The notes under the pieces were generated by a model. It was not told where the DNA came from. It worked only from the letters and a program-made list of their open reading frames with translations, and made no database searches. This document shows, piece by piece, positions 12,012 through 21,639 of a DNA stretch of 64,000 bases; position 1 is the first letter of the stretch; each line of letters opens with the position of its first letter. Source of the DNA: Steinernema hermaphroditum (lineage: Eukaryota; Nematoda; Chromadorea; Rhabditida; Steinernematidae); contig CM059623.1 of the NCBI GenBank assembly GCA_030435675.1, positions 14,689,092 through 14,753,091 of the forward strand, given 5' to 3'. The translations under genes and the position numbers were made by a program.

Positions 12012-12908
12012 CTAAGGGCAGAGTCGCTTCATAAACCATCCATCTTCCACCTCCTTCGCCGCATTATCGTCTCGCTCCTTAGTGAAAACGATTCGGTCAT
12101 GGAGGCGATTCGTCTGACCCTGCCAGAACTCGAAGTACTCCGGCTTCAGAACGTAACCACCCCAGTAGTCAGGCTTAGGAACGGCCTCTTCGCCTTTTTC
12201 CTCCACTAACTTCTCGACTTCTTTCGTCTTTCTTTCTACTTCCTGGAAAACTTGCAATAGGCGTACAGATTACGCTGAGACAAGCTTACCTCTCGGGACG
12301 CCAAATTCTCGCTTTGCTGGCTTACCGTGCACGTGATGCGCGCCGAAATTGGACGTCCTTTCCAGAACTCCTCGGCCAATGCCTCCGAGATTCTCTCCGC
12401 TCGACCTTCCACACGAACTTGGCGATGCAGTTTGGGCCAGAAGAACAACATGCACGCATTGGGGTTCTGATCGAGTTCACGACCTTTCCGGCTATTGTAG
12501 CTGGTGCAGAAGGTGAAGCCGTCGTTGTCGTACGACTTTAGCTGCAGCATGCGAGTGCTGGGCTTGTTGTTGCTGAAATGGCGTATAGAATAAATGGTAT
12601 TATGAAGGAAATCCGGGTTATATGAGGATATTTCTGATGTGGACTGCGAAGTGACCCTTCTGATGCGGATTATAGGAACCCTCCGATTCGGAACGTTGCC
12701 GTATTAGGTGAAAACTTACACACAAGTCGTCAGCGCGACATTCTTCCCATCGTCGAAAAGCACCTTCGGACTCTGTCTCTCCTGCTCCTTAAACCACTGA
12801 TCGAAGAGTTTTGCAGGATTGTGGACGATGTCCTCCTCGAGAAGAAAAGGGCGACTCTAAAGTGGACGTCAGTCAAGCTTATTTCTTTCTTCGATTTACC
12901 TCAGTCAT
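12012..12908 (-). CDS. PNPO: Pyridoxine/pyridoxamine 5'-phosphate oxidase
   Basis: An FMN enzyme that oxidises pyridoxine or pyridoxamine 5'-phosphate to pyridoxal 5'-phosphate, the last step of vitamin B6 salvage. Exons 12908-12900 (only three codons), 12856-12720, 12572-12290 and 12242-12012 join in frame to 219 residues, close to bacterial PdxH. Family signatures are clear: [16 protein letters not shown] (FMN and phosphate binding), [34 protein letters not shown] and the terminal RLCP. The start has TTTTCCAG one base upstream, which looks like a trans-splice acceptor. It sits inside the duplicated block between copy A and the saposin gene, but the second unit has no copy. A cytosolic housekeeping role is inferred. 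Confidence 0.93.
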
Positions 12909-12999
12909 GCTGGAAAAGCCCTGAGAATAACAGGCACGCGCGAGCAAACAGCGCAATCGATGACGGCTTGTGAGAGAGAAGGTCATGTGAACGAAGGAA

Positions 13000-14365
13000 T
13001 TATCGATCGAACTTTTGTGCTCACGCCACTTTAAAGCACAAAGTGAGATCATTATTCAGTTCCCAAAGATTCACCTTTGTAGAGGCAAATCATTTGAAGA
13101 AGATCCGGAATATTTTTCGGTGTCAGCTGACGACCCTTTGTTAATCTTATTAGTGCTTTTTGCCAGAATATGTCATTTTGACCCTTTGATAACAATCTAA
13201 GATTAGTCATAGTGATTATTTTTTTGTAAATCATTCAAGTGATCATGCATGCAAAATTCCTAAAAAGTAAAAAGTCGCCTCAAAAATCCATAAGACAGAA
13301 CATTTTCTGTATTCGGAAATGGAGACCTTCAGTTGCCACTTCTGGGCACAAATTGATATAGCTGCACACTGTAACAAATGCAAGACCATGTCTATTATTG
13401 TCGTGCCAAGACTGAAACGGAGGGATCTGAATGAGGGATCTCGGCCGTCATTGCGGGTGCAATGATCGCCTCCGCTTCCAGAAGGCTTGACCAGAGAATT
13501 CTCGGCCAGTCGTCAGCTGAACCGAAGATGGATCATCGCTGAGTCACGTGTTCCAACCACCTCTTACCGGAAGTAGCTGCAGCAATTGAAGGACTACAGG
13601 GCTGTAGGGCAATGTTTAATATCGTTGTGCCAAGACCGCGTGAATAGTGATAGGTCGAGTCGTCTGAATGATGAATGGACTCCGAACCAAGCTCAGACTC
13701 GGGTTCCCGTCGCGATTACTATTACCTATTCAGACCATACTAAATATTACTGATGGGGTAATGTAAAGGTTGGTTGTCCATTGTTGTCTTTTGACCCATT
13801 TGCGAACTTGTTGGGATCAATGGGTCAGATTATCACTCCCATTTTCATTACTTGTTATTATGGACTGCTTGTTTTGAACTGGCGCGAATAACCTCTCCAT
13901 TGAAGAGTGCGCAATGTAAGATGGCACAAATTGATAAAGTTTACGATCGACTATTTTTCACTGTTTGCACCGAGGCAGAACGGTTTTTCTGTCAACACGG
14001 GAGCGATCGAAATGATCATTGAGATCACTAAAATACGCTCTACCCGAAAGGGGTCTCGTTGATTTATCCTTCGTACACTGATTTTATAGCACACTAACAA
14101 GGGCCGTCCAAAAAAGGCCGATCCAACCCAATGAATCATTCACCGACCCACGTGGAGTACACGTCACTGAATTGCTCACCACGAATATCGATCACATAAT
14201 TATTCCCCGAAAAAAAAGTAATTTTGTTGATTTTCCATTTGCATAAACAAACACGTCCCAAAAGGGCATATGAACTTTGAGCAGCTGCCGTTTGGTCAGC
14301 CTTCGCCTAAAGATCGAGATTAAACAGCGAAGGACAGGACAGCGTATCCTTATCAGGGTGCAACA
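13000..14365. other. Intergenic; short diverged repeats
   Basis: No gene is seen. A short motif containing ATTGTCGTGCCAAGAC occurs near 13398 and, with changes, near 13620 and 11645, so it is a dispersed repeat. The rest is unremarkable. Confidence 0.4.
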
Positions 14366-14370
14366 AAAGC

Positions 14371-14380
14371 CGATAAAAAG
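14371..14380 (+). promoter_or_regulatory. Possible TATA-like box
   Basis: CGATAAAAAG lies about 50 bases upstream of the saposin-like ATG. The spacing suits a core promoter with a very short leader. Sequence only; no start site is known. Confidence 0.3.
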
Positions 14381-14427
14381 GGCCCTCTCATGTGCGCTCG
14401 CGTCATCATCCGCTTCCGTTGCCCCCG

Positions 14428-14988
14428 ATGCTTCGCCTCTCAACCTTCTTCGCCGTTTCGTTTCTTCTCCTTTCGACCTTTTCGGCTCTCCAAATCCGCT
14501 CGAGTTTCGAATGCCGACTCTGTCGCGAGCTGACTCGAGCCGTGCTGCCACAATTGAAGCTTATCGAAGAAGGCAGTCGCCCGGAAAACATACCCCAACC
14601 CATCTGGAATGCTCTCCGCGAAAGTCTCCCTTCTATCAATAGCGATCCACAGTGCTCCAGGACCTGTAGCAGAGGTCCAATGCCTTTTGCGGTTGAATTT
14701 CTCGTCAACAACAACAACGTGACCTGCTCGCTCTGCCAGCAACTGATGAAGACTGGAAAGTCGTCTGTTTCGGGGGGCGAGGCAAGTAGACCTACCTTCC
14801 TCAAGCTTTGTATAGGCGACCATTTTCAGGAGTATTTCGTGGCTAATCTCAAAACCAGCTGTGAACACCTCGGCTTATTGGAATCGTACTGCGAGATGAT
14901 CGTCGATGAAAACGGAAGGGACATGTATGTCCTGGACAAGGCCAATGTGGACCCGCTTGCTGGATGTACTAAGATTAAGCTTTGCTAG
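14428..14988 (+). CDS. Secreted saposin-like protein
   Basis: A single-exon frame of 186 residues with an N-terminal signal peptide (a serine/leucine-rich core of about 20 residues) and a saposin B-type half. The cysteine pattern CSLCQQLM ... SCEHLGLLESYC ... GCTKIKLC gives the six cysteines of a saposin fold. The segment before it has a CRLC pair and a further C..C, suggesting a second, partial domain. Saposin-like proteins bind or perturb lipids; nematodes use many in the gut, some antimicrobial. I chose this ATG because it directly precedes the signal peptide. A frame without introns is unusual among its neighbours. A truncated copy lies at 17584-17712. Confidence 0.8.
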   Translation: MLRLSTFFAVSFLLLSTFSALQIRSSFECRLCRELTRAVLPQLKLIEEGSRPENIPQPIWNALRESLPSINSDPQCSRTCSRGPMPFAVEFLVNNNNVTCSLCQQLMKTGKSSVSGGEASRPTFLKLCIGDHFQEYFVANLKTSCEHLGLLESYCEMIVDENGRDMYVLDKANVDPLAGCTKIKLC

Positions 14989-15317
14989 AGGTCACGATAG
15001 GAATAGAATGAGCTTATAGAGTGGACAAAGCATAAATTATATGTATCAGGTCCTTGCAGATACATAATCATCGAATACTCCCCATTCCCTAACCTCTTTG
15101 TCTCTTGAAGGACGCCATTGCAGCACCTATCCACAGAAAAGGGGCATGACCAACGTTGTCTTTCTAGGCTACGTTTAGCGATCCGAAACCCCCAAAGCTC
15201 TTAGGATCCAAAGGCCACATTATCGTAGAAAACTTATGGATGAGATATCGCTATCCCTTAACCACCACTACAACATCGATTTATAACAACAGAGACCATC
15301 TTGGAAACAGATATGTA

Positions 15318-15426
15318 TATGAGATCAGAGCGTTTCATCGAAGTCCTCCTGTTTGATCTCCGACTTGACGAGGTACTTTTCGTGGATCTGGTTCAGCTGC
15401 TCGGCGAGCATCGCGTTCGTCTCGTG
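15318..15426 (-). pseudogene. Truncated MED11 C-terminal fragment
   Basis: On the minus strand this encodes about the last 30 residues of MED11, including the same terminal EDFDETL and stop, then breaks off abruptly at about 15426. Homology to the real gene continues on the 3' side: 15219-15317 matches 17842-17940. No upstream exon is present, so it cannot make MED11. It is the eroded first copy of a tandem duplication. Confidence 0.85.
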
Positions 15427-15910
15427 TTTTATGAAAGATCAAAACCTCGTGGCCCTGTATTTAATTAAGATAGTGAAGACTTTCGGAACCCCGTGTCTAG
15501 GGTGATGGAACATTATCATATGTGCCTTTTTGAACTGCCTTCAATACATGCCCGTCCAAACACATCCTCAAGACTGGAATTTTGATCGTAGAAGCTTGTC
15601 GTAGAAGCGCAGCAAGCGGAGTTTTTCACATTAATAGTTCAGGATGCTTTCATGAGCTCTCTGGATCTTGTTGTCTTTTGTTACTCTAAGGAAATTTAAC
15701 GAAAGGGTGTCCACATACGAAAAACAGGCCTTTGAGCCCGGCTCGTCGACTAATACTAGCTAACAATACTAATAAACACAATACTAGAATCCGGCGGTGT
15801 GACATTCTCTTCTTCGCATCCTAAGACGCCTCCGTGCATACCCCGAATTGATAGCTTCCATTATGTGCGTCTAAAAACGCGTTGGCACGGAAGAAATCTC
15901 CACTTTCGGG

Positions 15911-16740
15911 ATGGACGTCCCCCGCATGCTGCCACTCCTCTTTCTTCTTATTTCCGGCTCGTCGGCCTTCAACCGAGCTTACAAGGGCGGTGAGGCTCTC
16001 TTAAAGGTATTCCGACATCCACCAATCAGCAGCAGAGCTGGTGGTTTGGATCGGAACTTGGATAATCCGAACCCAAACTCCTATCCGAAATCCGCCAGCT
16101 CTAATCATTAGGCATTTTCCTATAGGTCATTGTTCGAACGTCCGACTGCCATCACGCCGGAACAGACGCCGATGTGTCGTCTAACCCTGGATTTATAAAC
16201 GAGAGGGGCATTCTAGTGTGGCAAGTGCGAATGAAAGCACTTAAGGGAAACGCCGGCGAAAATCTGGAGAGAAACACCGAGCAAGTTGTGGTTCGACCTT
16301 TTCGTGACTTCCTTTCTTTGAAGCACATTTAGGTAAGACATTTGAGCAGCATCGAATTCGCAGAGATCGAAAGTGACTGTGCGAGACACGCCAACTACAC
16401 ACAGGAGAAATACGATGACTGCTTCCATGCGAACGTCATTCTTTTCTCCTTTTACACCTGGTTTGGCAACCTTTATCCTGCGTGGAATCCCGGAAAAATG
16501 GAGGTTCAGCTGACTGTCAGATCGTAAACGAATTATATTCACAGCTGACACGAAAGAATCGTTTTTAGGGCGAGTAAAGGCGAAAGGATCACGTCGGTTT
16601 GGCCGGACGCGAGCTGCGAACACAACTGGATAACTGCAGATGACAACGGAATCCACTATCTATGCAAGAACGAACCTCCCAATAGGGAGCTTAGACGTCA
16701 ACACCCTCCAATGGTTAACCGTCCCATCGATTGCCACTAA
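15911..16740 (+). CDS. Secreted six-cysteine protein, copy B
   Basis: Exons 15911-16006, 16126-16290, 16333-16523 and 16569-16740 give 207 residues, exon for exon the same lengths as copy A (96, 165, 191, 172). It has a signal peptide with LLISGSSA, six conserved cysteines and the YTWFGNLYPAWNPGK core. It differs from A throughout the mature part, for example RHLSSIEFAEIES against KPLSKEEFAVIEN, so the pair is diverging while the framework stays fixed. Intron 1 is longer than in A (119 against 40 bp). It lies in the second unit of the tandem duplication. Function unknown; extracellular by inference. Confidence 0.85.
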
Positions 16741-16794
16741 ATTTTTTGAGGGATTCATAATAAAAAACATGAAAAAATATACAGGGTGACATAA

Positions 16795-17460
16795 TAATGG
16801 TGTCCCAGTTCCCTCTGGAAGCCGGAACAGTCACAACTGCCACGGGGTTTGCCATCTGACCAAACCAAACACTTAGAGAGCGACCGGAGGGACCGACCGC
16901 TCGCCACCGCGACACGGGTGAGACTCCTTCCGACTTCCGACTCCGAAAAGAGAGAGGTTTGGGGTTAAGAGGAGAGCACGACTTTCCTTTATTCAAGCGG
17001 ACACTCAGAGAGCGACCGGAGGGACCGACCGATCGCCACAGCGATACGAGTGAGAGTCACAGCCGTATTCAGGATTCACTAATGCAGAGTGTACTGCATC
17101 ATTGATATTCGTTTCTGTTTTCTGCACTGCAGAATCTGCAGAAACTTATGGCTCATGAACGGGTGCCGAGTCGCTGAGTCGCGTTGCAAAAGCGCCGATA
17201 CGCGAATGTTGGCATCGCGTTTGGAGGTTTGAATCGGTTGTAGAACCGTTTTGAAGACGTCTTCACGAGGTTGCATCGGCTACGAGGAGACTCGTATGCG
17301 CACCCTTAGAAAGTTCGAGTTTCGAGTTTATTTCTCGAACTGAGTCTTTGATATGTTGTTGGCCATCGATTGCTCTCTAGAAAATGTTGATCCATTTCTT
17401 CATTCGAATGAAATTTCAAGGAAATATTGACTGTTGAATGCGTTTCCAAACTTTTATGTC
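16795..17460. repeat. Insert carrying a 52 bp direct repeat
   Basis: About 16871-16924 and 17002-17055 are near-identical; both contain AGAGAGCGACCGGAGGGACC and then GACCG, TCGCCAC, GCGA and GTGAGA. The block interrupts the duplicated unit between copy B and the segment matching 11505-11640, so it looks like an insertion in unit 2. No coding sequence is evident. Confidence 0.65.
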
Positions 17461-17462
17461 AC

Positions 17463-17578
17463 CCTGTAGTGTAGGCCAAGAAAAGCATCTAGGCCGAAAT
17501 CTATCTATAAATACCCTGTTTTGGGTCCCCTTTATGCAATGTGGTGCAGAAAGAGACACGAACCGGACACAGCTTTTG
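17463..17578. repeat. Duplicated non-coding segment (unit 2)
   Basis: Counterpart of 11505-11640. In this unit it runs straight into the saposin fragment, so the stretch equivalent to 11640-14850 (PNPO and most of the saposin gene) is missing. Confidence 0.75.
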
Positions 17579-17583
17579 TAGCG

Positions 17584-17712
17584 TGTGAACACCTTGGCTT
17601 GCTGGAGACTTACTGTGAGATGATCGTCGATGAAAACGGAAAGGACATGTACGATCTGCACAAGGCCAATGTGGAGCTGCTTGTTGGATGTACTAAGATT
17701 AAGCTTTGCTAG
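17584..17712 (+). pseudogene. Truncated saposin-like copy
   Basis: This encodes only the last 42 residues of the saposin-like gene (CEHLGLLETYCEMIVDENGK to the same GCTKIKLC end and stop), with conservative changes. Signal peptide, CxxC pair and the first helices are absent. A frame is open upstream through the 17463-17578 segment but has no signal peptide. CTTTTGTAG just before it could act as a splice acceptor, but no donor exon is evident. Most likely a deletion remnant. Confidence 0.8.
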
Positions 17713-17948
17713 TGAGAAGACGAATAGAATGAGCTCATAGAGCAGAGCTTATTCGTTCGTTTGAACTCCATACTATCCCTCTAACACCTACCCACAGAAA
17801 AGGAGCGTCTCTCTAGGCTGTGCACACTGCTCCAAACCTCACATTATCGTAGAAAACTTATGGATGACATATGACTATCCCTTAACCACCACTACAACAT
17901 CGATTTATAACAACAGAGACCATCTTGGAAACAGATATGTATATGAGA

Positions 17949-18637
17949 TCAGAGAGTTTCGTCGAAGTCCTCCTGTTTGATCTCCGACTTGACGAGATAT
18001 TTTTCGTGGATCTGGTTCAGCTGCTCGGCGAGCATCGCGTTCGTCTCGTGGATGGTGGCTATGTTCTGATAGGAAGCGGTGGTGGAACCCTGGTGGGGCA
18101 TCGCCACGCACACGTTGCTCATGTAGTCGAGTTGTGCGCTCATTTCGGTGTCGATTTGATTGAGCGTGCGTCGGAAGTTCTGGCTAGCCTCCTCCATCTT
18201 CGTGCGGCTGATCTGGAGAGGAACTTATGAGTACTACAGTCATGGCTAGACGTGGAATACCACACACATCGGCTTAGAGATATATTGCTCAGGAATATCG
18301 GAGGCAGAAATCTATCGAATGATGGTTACCCGGCTGGAGCCAATCAAAGAAATGGATCCACTCCGGCTCCAACAGGATGGTCATCGAATAGGCCATTATT
18401 TTTATCAATATTCGATCCGGCCGATGCGTGTGGTATTCCGCTAGTACACTAACTCACTCTACTAACCTGCTTGTCCTTCGACAACTCCGTGATGCAGATC
18501 TGCGCATTCCTGAGCATTTCGGCGATCTTCCCGTCGACAGCATGCAGCATGTCCAGCCGCTTCTGCAGCTCTGTGTTTCCACTCGCCGGCTCTTGGTGGT
18601 TCGAGCTGGCATCGGGGAACCCAGTATATCCCGGCAT
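17949..18637 (-). CDS. MED11: Mediator complex subunit 11
   Basis: A small head-module subunit of Mediator, bridging activators to RNA polymerase II in the nucleus; in yeast it pairs with Med22 and contacts TFIIH. Exons 18637-18467 and 18212-17949 join in phase 0 to 144 residues, somewhat longer than the roughly 117-residue human protein because of a short N-terminal and a C-terminal tail. Recognisable family text: LQKRLDMLHAVDGKIAEMLR, AQICITELSKDKQ, then a long amphipathic helix with QLDYMSNVCVAMPHQGS. The start lies one base after TTTCAG, a probable trans-splice site. The C-terminal 30 residues are duplicated as a fragment at 15318-15426. Confidence 0.9.
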
Positions 18638-18639
18638 CC

Positions 18640-19800
18640 TGAAACATTCACATTCATGATGCTTATTCGGAATTTTTGTGAAATTAGGCCGCGAAAGGAT
18701 AGACGTTCTCAGTTGTTTTATTTGAGTCCTCACACCTTTACCGTAACCTCTTAATCACTTTACCCCTTTCTCCACCGCGATTTTATCGATAGACGAAAGG
18801 ATAGGCCGAATACACTTCGATTCCTGCCTTTTCGAAATTTTCGGCAACATTCTTGAATTTCGGTGGTGGAAGCTTCTCGCAGCATCTGAGAACAACTCTT
18901 AGAACAACAAGCTTTCTACATCATCTTGCGTAAAGTTAGGGACAAAGCTCCTTTTAGTTCAAGGTGCTTTAACGAGCTCTAGGGATATTGTCGTCTTTTG
19001 TTATTGCAATCAGATTTCACATTAGTATGGTTTTGAGTAACATAAATTGGCAAGGCTAGTTGGATGGTTAAGATCGCAGTTTAAGAATTTTCAACAATAT
19101 ACTAATGCTAATAACATAGATACTAACAAACAATGATCATAAAACTGATGAAGTATCCGGAGAAGACCATGGCCGTCGACTGATGTAGCATAGCAGATCC
19201 GCAAGAATGAAGCGACTCACGCCAGATGGAGAGGGCATCAAGGTTGAGGGTTAGCCTGGCCACAAAACCCCGAAATTGACCAAAACGGCTAAGGGTAAAA
19301 AAGCGATGAAACCCGGACCTCTACACTCCTAGAAGAAGGAGGAAGGGGAAGCCGAAGGGAGGTGTTGGGTAGTAGTTCCCTTCGGTCATACACCCTTGGC
19401 CGTTTGGCAAGAATAACCCGAAACTGAGCATCGAGTCCGACTCCGGACGCGTCCCCCAACGAATCCAAGTCCGAATTTTGAGTCAGGACCAACCAGTAAA
19501 ACTGTTTTCAATAAAACGAGGTCCAATCAAATGATCAAAATAATCATCGGCTCTCACACCGTCCCAGCACAATCCAGAACAACGTGAAAGAACTTTGCTT
19601 GTAATATACACACAGTTAGGCATCAATCGACAATTAAGGCATCCGACAATAATAGATAGAATAGCTCATCTCTCTGGATATCACATATGTGGGCGGCGCT
19701 AAACGTACAAAACGACGTTTGGGGGTGAAGGCTTAAAGTGCATCACAACTGTAATCGGAGCAAAATGGGAGAAGTGGCGACTAGAGACGGGAGAAGGAGG
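18640..19800. other. Intergenic; end of duplicated block
   Basis: No gene is seen. Pieces near 18840-19140 resemble 15555-15785; for example GAGCTCTAGGGATATTGTCG with CTTTTGTTA matches GAGCTCTCTGGATCTTGTTG, and ACTAATGCTAATAACA matches the AATACTAATAAACA region. This suggests that the duplicated unit reaches about 19140. Confidence 0.45.
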
Positions 19801-19809
19801 CGAGGACAC

Positions 19810-21632
19810 TCATCGCGCCGGAGGCACTCGGCCCTCGTACTCTTTGCGCATTCCGCTGAATCGGTCCGGAGGCGGTAGGTCGAAGAGGGCGGTGAACGTG
19901 AACCGCTCCAGAGGATCGCCTCGATGCTGCTGCTGTTGCTGGACGCGTTGTCCCGCCTGGCGACCGTAGGTGCCGTAGTCACTGCTGGAGGTTATCCTGG
20001 GTGGAGGGGGTGGTGGTGGAGGTTCGTCGTCCATCGCTGGGAGTGGAGGAGGCTTCGTTCGGGCCGTTGGTGGCGGTGGGGGAGGGGCGGCCGGTCTTGC
20101 GGGTCTGGGAGGCGCCGCACGTTCAGGACGGATAACATTGACTTCCTGGAATGGATCCGAAAGGACTGTTTGATAGCCATTTGGACGTACCTCACTGCTT
20201 CCTACCCTCCTCAGGGCGATTCCCATCGCCTCAATCGGCCTGGACGGCTTGACGGTGTGGAACTGTGAAGGTGACGAGGGAGCGGGCTTGAACTTTGCGG
20301 CTGGAGGTGGAGGCGGTGGCGCCGGAGCAGATGCTCCGTTCGATCCATTGAACTGTTCCATCCGGGAGAAGATAGGCTTGCTGGACGCTGGAGGCGCTGG
20401 AGCGGCGACAGGTTGTGGCTTAGAGGAGAGAGGAGGTGGTGAGGGCTGGTGCACGGGTTCCGGAGGGGACGGTTTCCTCACGGGCGTGTGGATAGGCGAT
20501 GCCGGGGGTGGAGACGCTTTAGCCTGTTGATTGCGCAGCCTATTATCGCTGGGCTTCCGTGGCAGACCGCCGGCAAAGAGTCCTCCCGGTGGAAACATCG
20601 GAGCGCCGCCGCCGCCACCTGGAGGACGTGGGCCACTGGAGTTCGGTGGGGGGCCTCCATTGCCAGATCCTGAAAAGGTATTCTTTTATAGCAAATTCTG
20701 AAGACACATGCTCCCTGACACATTAAAATACGTCCAAAATGGTGGCTCAGTAGGTTTATGTACTCGAGGAAAGAACTTAATTGAAGAGGGAATCATCACA
20801 TGCTGCCCAAGATCCCCAAAATAAAGGGTTCATATGCGTGCTTTATAGACCAAACAGAAACTGAATAATGCGAACAGTACATCTTGTGTAGCACCTTTCC
20901 GGCATGGCCTAGGTTGGACATAGAAGAGGCACCCTCATCTAAACTACCACACTTCTTTAAGGCTTCTACGAGCTCAACTACCCCTGACAATGAAAGAAGG
21001 GACAGCCTGTTCTAAGCACTACATTATCCCAAAATCTTCAAGTACTCTAGAACGGCTCACAACATCCGACTACCATCCGATTTCTACCGGTTTTTTGATC
21101 ATTTTACGGTTTGGATAGTTCGATAAGCAAAAAGTTCACGTCTCAATTATAATCCAGTCGAAGAGCGTTGAACCCGAGCAACTAAGTAAGATGTGTGGCA
21201 CTCAAAGATCTCAACAACCTGAAGCAATCTTTTCGGTGTAGTTACTCAATGTACTCCTTCAGATGTGCAATGATTAAAAACAACCTGGGTTAGAGCACAT
21301 CACAACCGTACAGGATGGACTCCCTTCTGGGGGAGAAGATGATTTTAAATCTATTTTAGATTTCATTCTTTGAGGATCTCTGTACTCAAAAGACTAGTAA
21401 TCACGAATAAGTCTATGAAATTCGTAATCTGTGTTCAATTCAAGCTCTTACCTCCTGAAGATTTGCTTCCAACAACTGGCGCCGATCGATCGTTTGTGAC
21501 CACCTTCTTCAGCGCCCGTCCCTTATGGATATCGCTGAGAAGAGCGTTTCTGGCAGAATTCGTCGGCGGCGGCTTCGACGGACCCGCCGGGGGAGGTGGC
21601 GGTCCGGGAGGCGGAGGTGGCGGTGGAGGCAT
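19810..21632 (-). CDS. wip-1: WASP-interacting protein (WIP/verprolin)
   Basis: Binds actin and WASP and controls branched actin assembly, in C. elegans during embryonic morphogenesis. Exons 21632-21452 and 20669-19810 join to 346 residues. Domains in order: a polyproline stretch (1-25, profilin/SH3 type), one WH2 actin-binding motif (about 27-52, LLSDIHKGRALKKV), a long proline-rich middle, and a C-terminal WASP-binding segment (RFTFTALFDLPPPDRFSG, then VPPAR). This is the family order, though shorter than human WIP (503). The ATG follows TTTTCAG by four bases, a likely trans-splice site. The single intron is 782 bp. The glycine-rich PPGGGGGAP stretch before PMFPPGGLFAGG is also typical. Confidence 0.92.
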
Positions 21633-21639
21633 CTCTCTG

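Noticed and set aside
9105..16740. C-type lectin identity for the six-Cys family
   Set aside because: The cysteine count and HYLCKN text are suggestive, but WIGL-type and EPN/WND motifs are missing, so I left the family unnamed.
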